A stretch of 6,507 bases of DNA from an uncultured Bacilli bacterium. GTDB lineage: Bacteria; Bacillota_I; Bacilli_A; RF39; UBA660. The stretch is from assembly GCA_947626425.1 (NCBI GenBank), contig CANQRX010000073.1, forward strand, positions 1 through 6,507. Reading direction: 5' to 3'. Below the pieces are notes generated by a model that was not told where the DNA came from, did not search any database, and was given only the letters and a program-made list of their open reading frames with translations. The translations under genes and the position numbers were made by a program. Positions 6,253 through 6,507 of the stretch are shown here, piece by piece. Every line of letters begins with the position of its first letter. The first letter of the stretch is position 1.

Positions 6253-6258
6253 CTCCTT
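6253..6258 (-). promoter_or_regulatory. Ribosome binding site AAGGAG that decides the surface-protein start
   Basis: AAGGAG lies 10 nt before the ATG at 6242 but only 1 nt before the in-frame ATG at 6251. The latter is too close for initiation, so the protein should begin MRKVLLG, a standard signal-peptide start, and not MIKMRKV. Confidence 0.75.
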
Positions 6259-6271
6259 CTAACTTAAATTA

Positions 6272-6280
6272 ATCATAGCA
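6272..6280 (-). promoter_or_regulatory. Extended -10 promoter for the surface protein-glf unit
   Basis: TGC followed by TATGAT (6272-6277, TG at 6279-6280) forms a good extended -10 element. At the 17-nt position the -35 is only a T run that belongs to the upstream terminator tail, so the extended -10 would have to carry recognition. The predicted start near 6265 gives a short leader of about 23 nt containing the AAGGAG site. Confidence 0.55.
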
Positions 6281-6291
6281 TTTTCTAAGGC

Positions 6292-6318
6292 AAAAAAAAA
6301 GAAATTTAAACATTTCTT
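6292..6318 (-). terminator. Rho-independent terminator after the partial envelope gene
   Basis: On the minus strand AAGAAAT (6318-6312) pairs with ATTTCTT (6305-6299) around a six-base loop, followed by seven T (6298-6292). It starts 12 nt after the TGA stop of the upstream gene, which supports that TGA being read as a stop. The stem is AT-rich and short, but position and polarity are right. Confidence 0.7.
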
Positions 6319-6330
6319 AGTCAAATTTCG

Positions 6331-6507
6331 TCAAGATTTATCATTTTTAAGATTATGGATTAAACACTTTACAATGACTTCGGAAGCATTACCTTTTTCA
6401 AACATTTGCATTTTAGAAAAATAAGAATCCAACTTTTTTTGATATTTTTGTTCATCAAAATCTTTAATATTTTGAAGTAATTGTTCAAAATCTTCGGCAA
6501 CTAAAAA
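6331..6507 (-). CDS. 3' end of a probable CDP-glycerol glycerophosphotransferase-family or related glycosyltransferase
   Basis: The last 58 codons are visible, ending at TGA (6333-6331); the start lies beyond the right edge. The tail reads EDFEQLLQNIKDFDEQKYQK, then LDSYFSKMQMFEKGNASEVI, ending LKNDKS. The pattern of a short helix of the type L-x-x-x-I, then Y-x-x-x-L-x-x-(Y/F), then (D/E)-x-G-x-A-S-x-x-(I/V) is what I know from the C-termini of TagB/TagF-type CDP-glycerol glycerophosphotransferases, which build teichoic-acid-like polymers at the cytoplasmic face of the membrane. Other surface-polymer glycosyltransferases have similar ends, so the family call is tentative. It is separated from the surface protein unit by a terminator and a promoter, but the shared envelope theme suggests a common locus. 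Confidence 0.55.
   Translation of the reverse strand, partial: FLVAEDFEQLLQNIKDFDEQKYQKKLDSYFSKMQMFEKGNASEVIVKCLIHNLKNDKS

Noticed and set aside
6331..6333. Reading TGA as tryptophan, as in Mycoplasma and Spiroplasma
   Set aside because: A terminator hairpin follows this TGA within 12 nt and TGG encodes Trp in the genes checked, so the standard bacterial code fits.

Overview
The window is AT-rich DNA (my estimate, roughly 30% GC) from a low-GC Bacillota. Every supported gene lies on the minus strand, so transcription runs from high to low coordinates. Trp is encoded by TGG where I checked. Stops are TAA, TAG and one TGA that is followed directly by a terminator, so the Mycoplasma/Spiroplasma code is not in use. 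The order spoIIP-yqxA-lepA is a classic Bacillota arrangement. The NPKTG-anchored surface protein, with a Cys-bracketed module before its anchor, resembles proteins of uncultured gut Bacilli (Erysipelotrichia or RF39/RFN20-like); this placement is an inference.

Right to left: (1) 6331-6507 is the 3' end of an envelope enzyme, probably a CDP-glycerol glycerophosphotransferase-type protein, closed by a terminator at 6292-6318. (2) 6280-3711 is a two-gene transcription unit. An extended -10 promoter drives a secreted, sortase-anchored beta-propeller protein and then glf (UDP-galactopyranose mutase), and a hairpin overlapping the glf stop codon ends the unit. (3) 3708-2406 holds spoIIP and a yqxA-like small membrane protein joined by a 1-nt TAGTG overlap, followed by lepA, which also has a likely promoter of its own. 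(4) 591-111 holds rplS (ribosomal protein L19) with its own strong promoter, a structured leader that may be an L19 autoregulatory element, and a terminator right after its stop. (5) 106-1 holds the start of another gene, with a charged then hydrophobic N-terminus, running off the left edge.

The most unusual signal is in part 5. The apparent promoter of the leftmost gene has a consensus -35 (TTGACA, 101-106) and an extended -10 (TGG-TAAAAT, 75-80) separated by 20 nt, and half of that spacer is an uninterrupted run of ten G (minus strand, 88-97). Slippage that removed three G would restore the optimal 17-nt spacing. This is the layout of known phase-variable promoters, where a homopolymer in the spacer sets ON/OFF or graded expression. 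The promoted gene appears to encode a membrane or exported protein, a typical target for phase variation.

Functionally the window joins housekeeping translation genes (lepA, rplS), a remnant or active sporulation engulfment module (spoIIP-yqxA), and envelope genes (teichoic-acid-like enzyme, anchored propeller protein, galactofuranose precursor synthesis). The envelope genes sit where gpr is usually found next to spoIIP in Bacillus. No RNA genes, insertion sequences or CRISPR arrays were seen, and no gene-free stretch exceeds about 120 nt.
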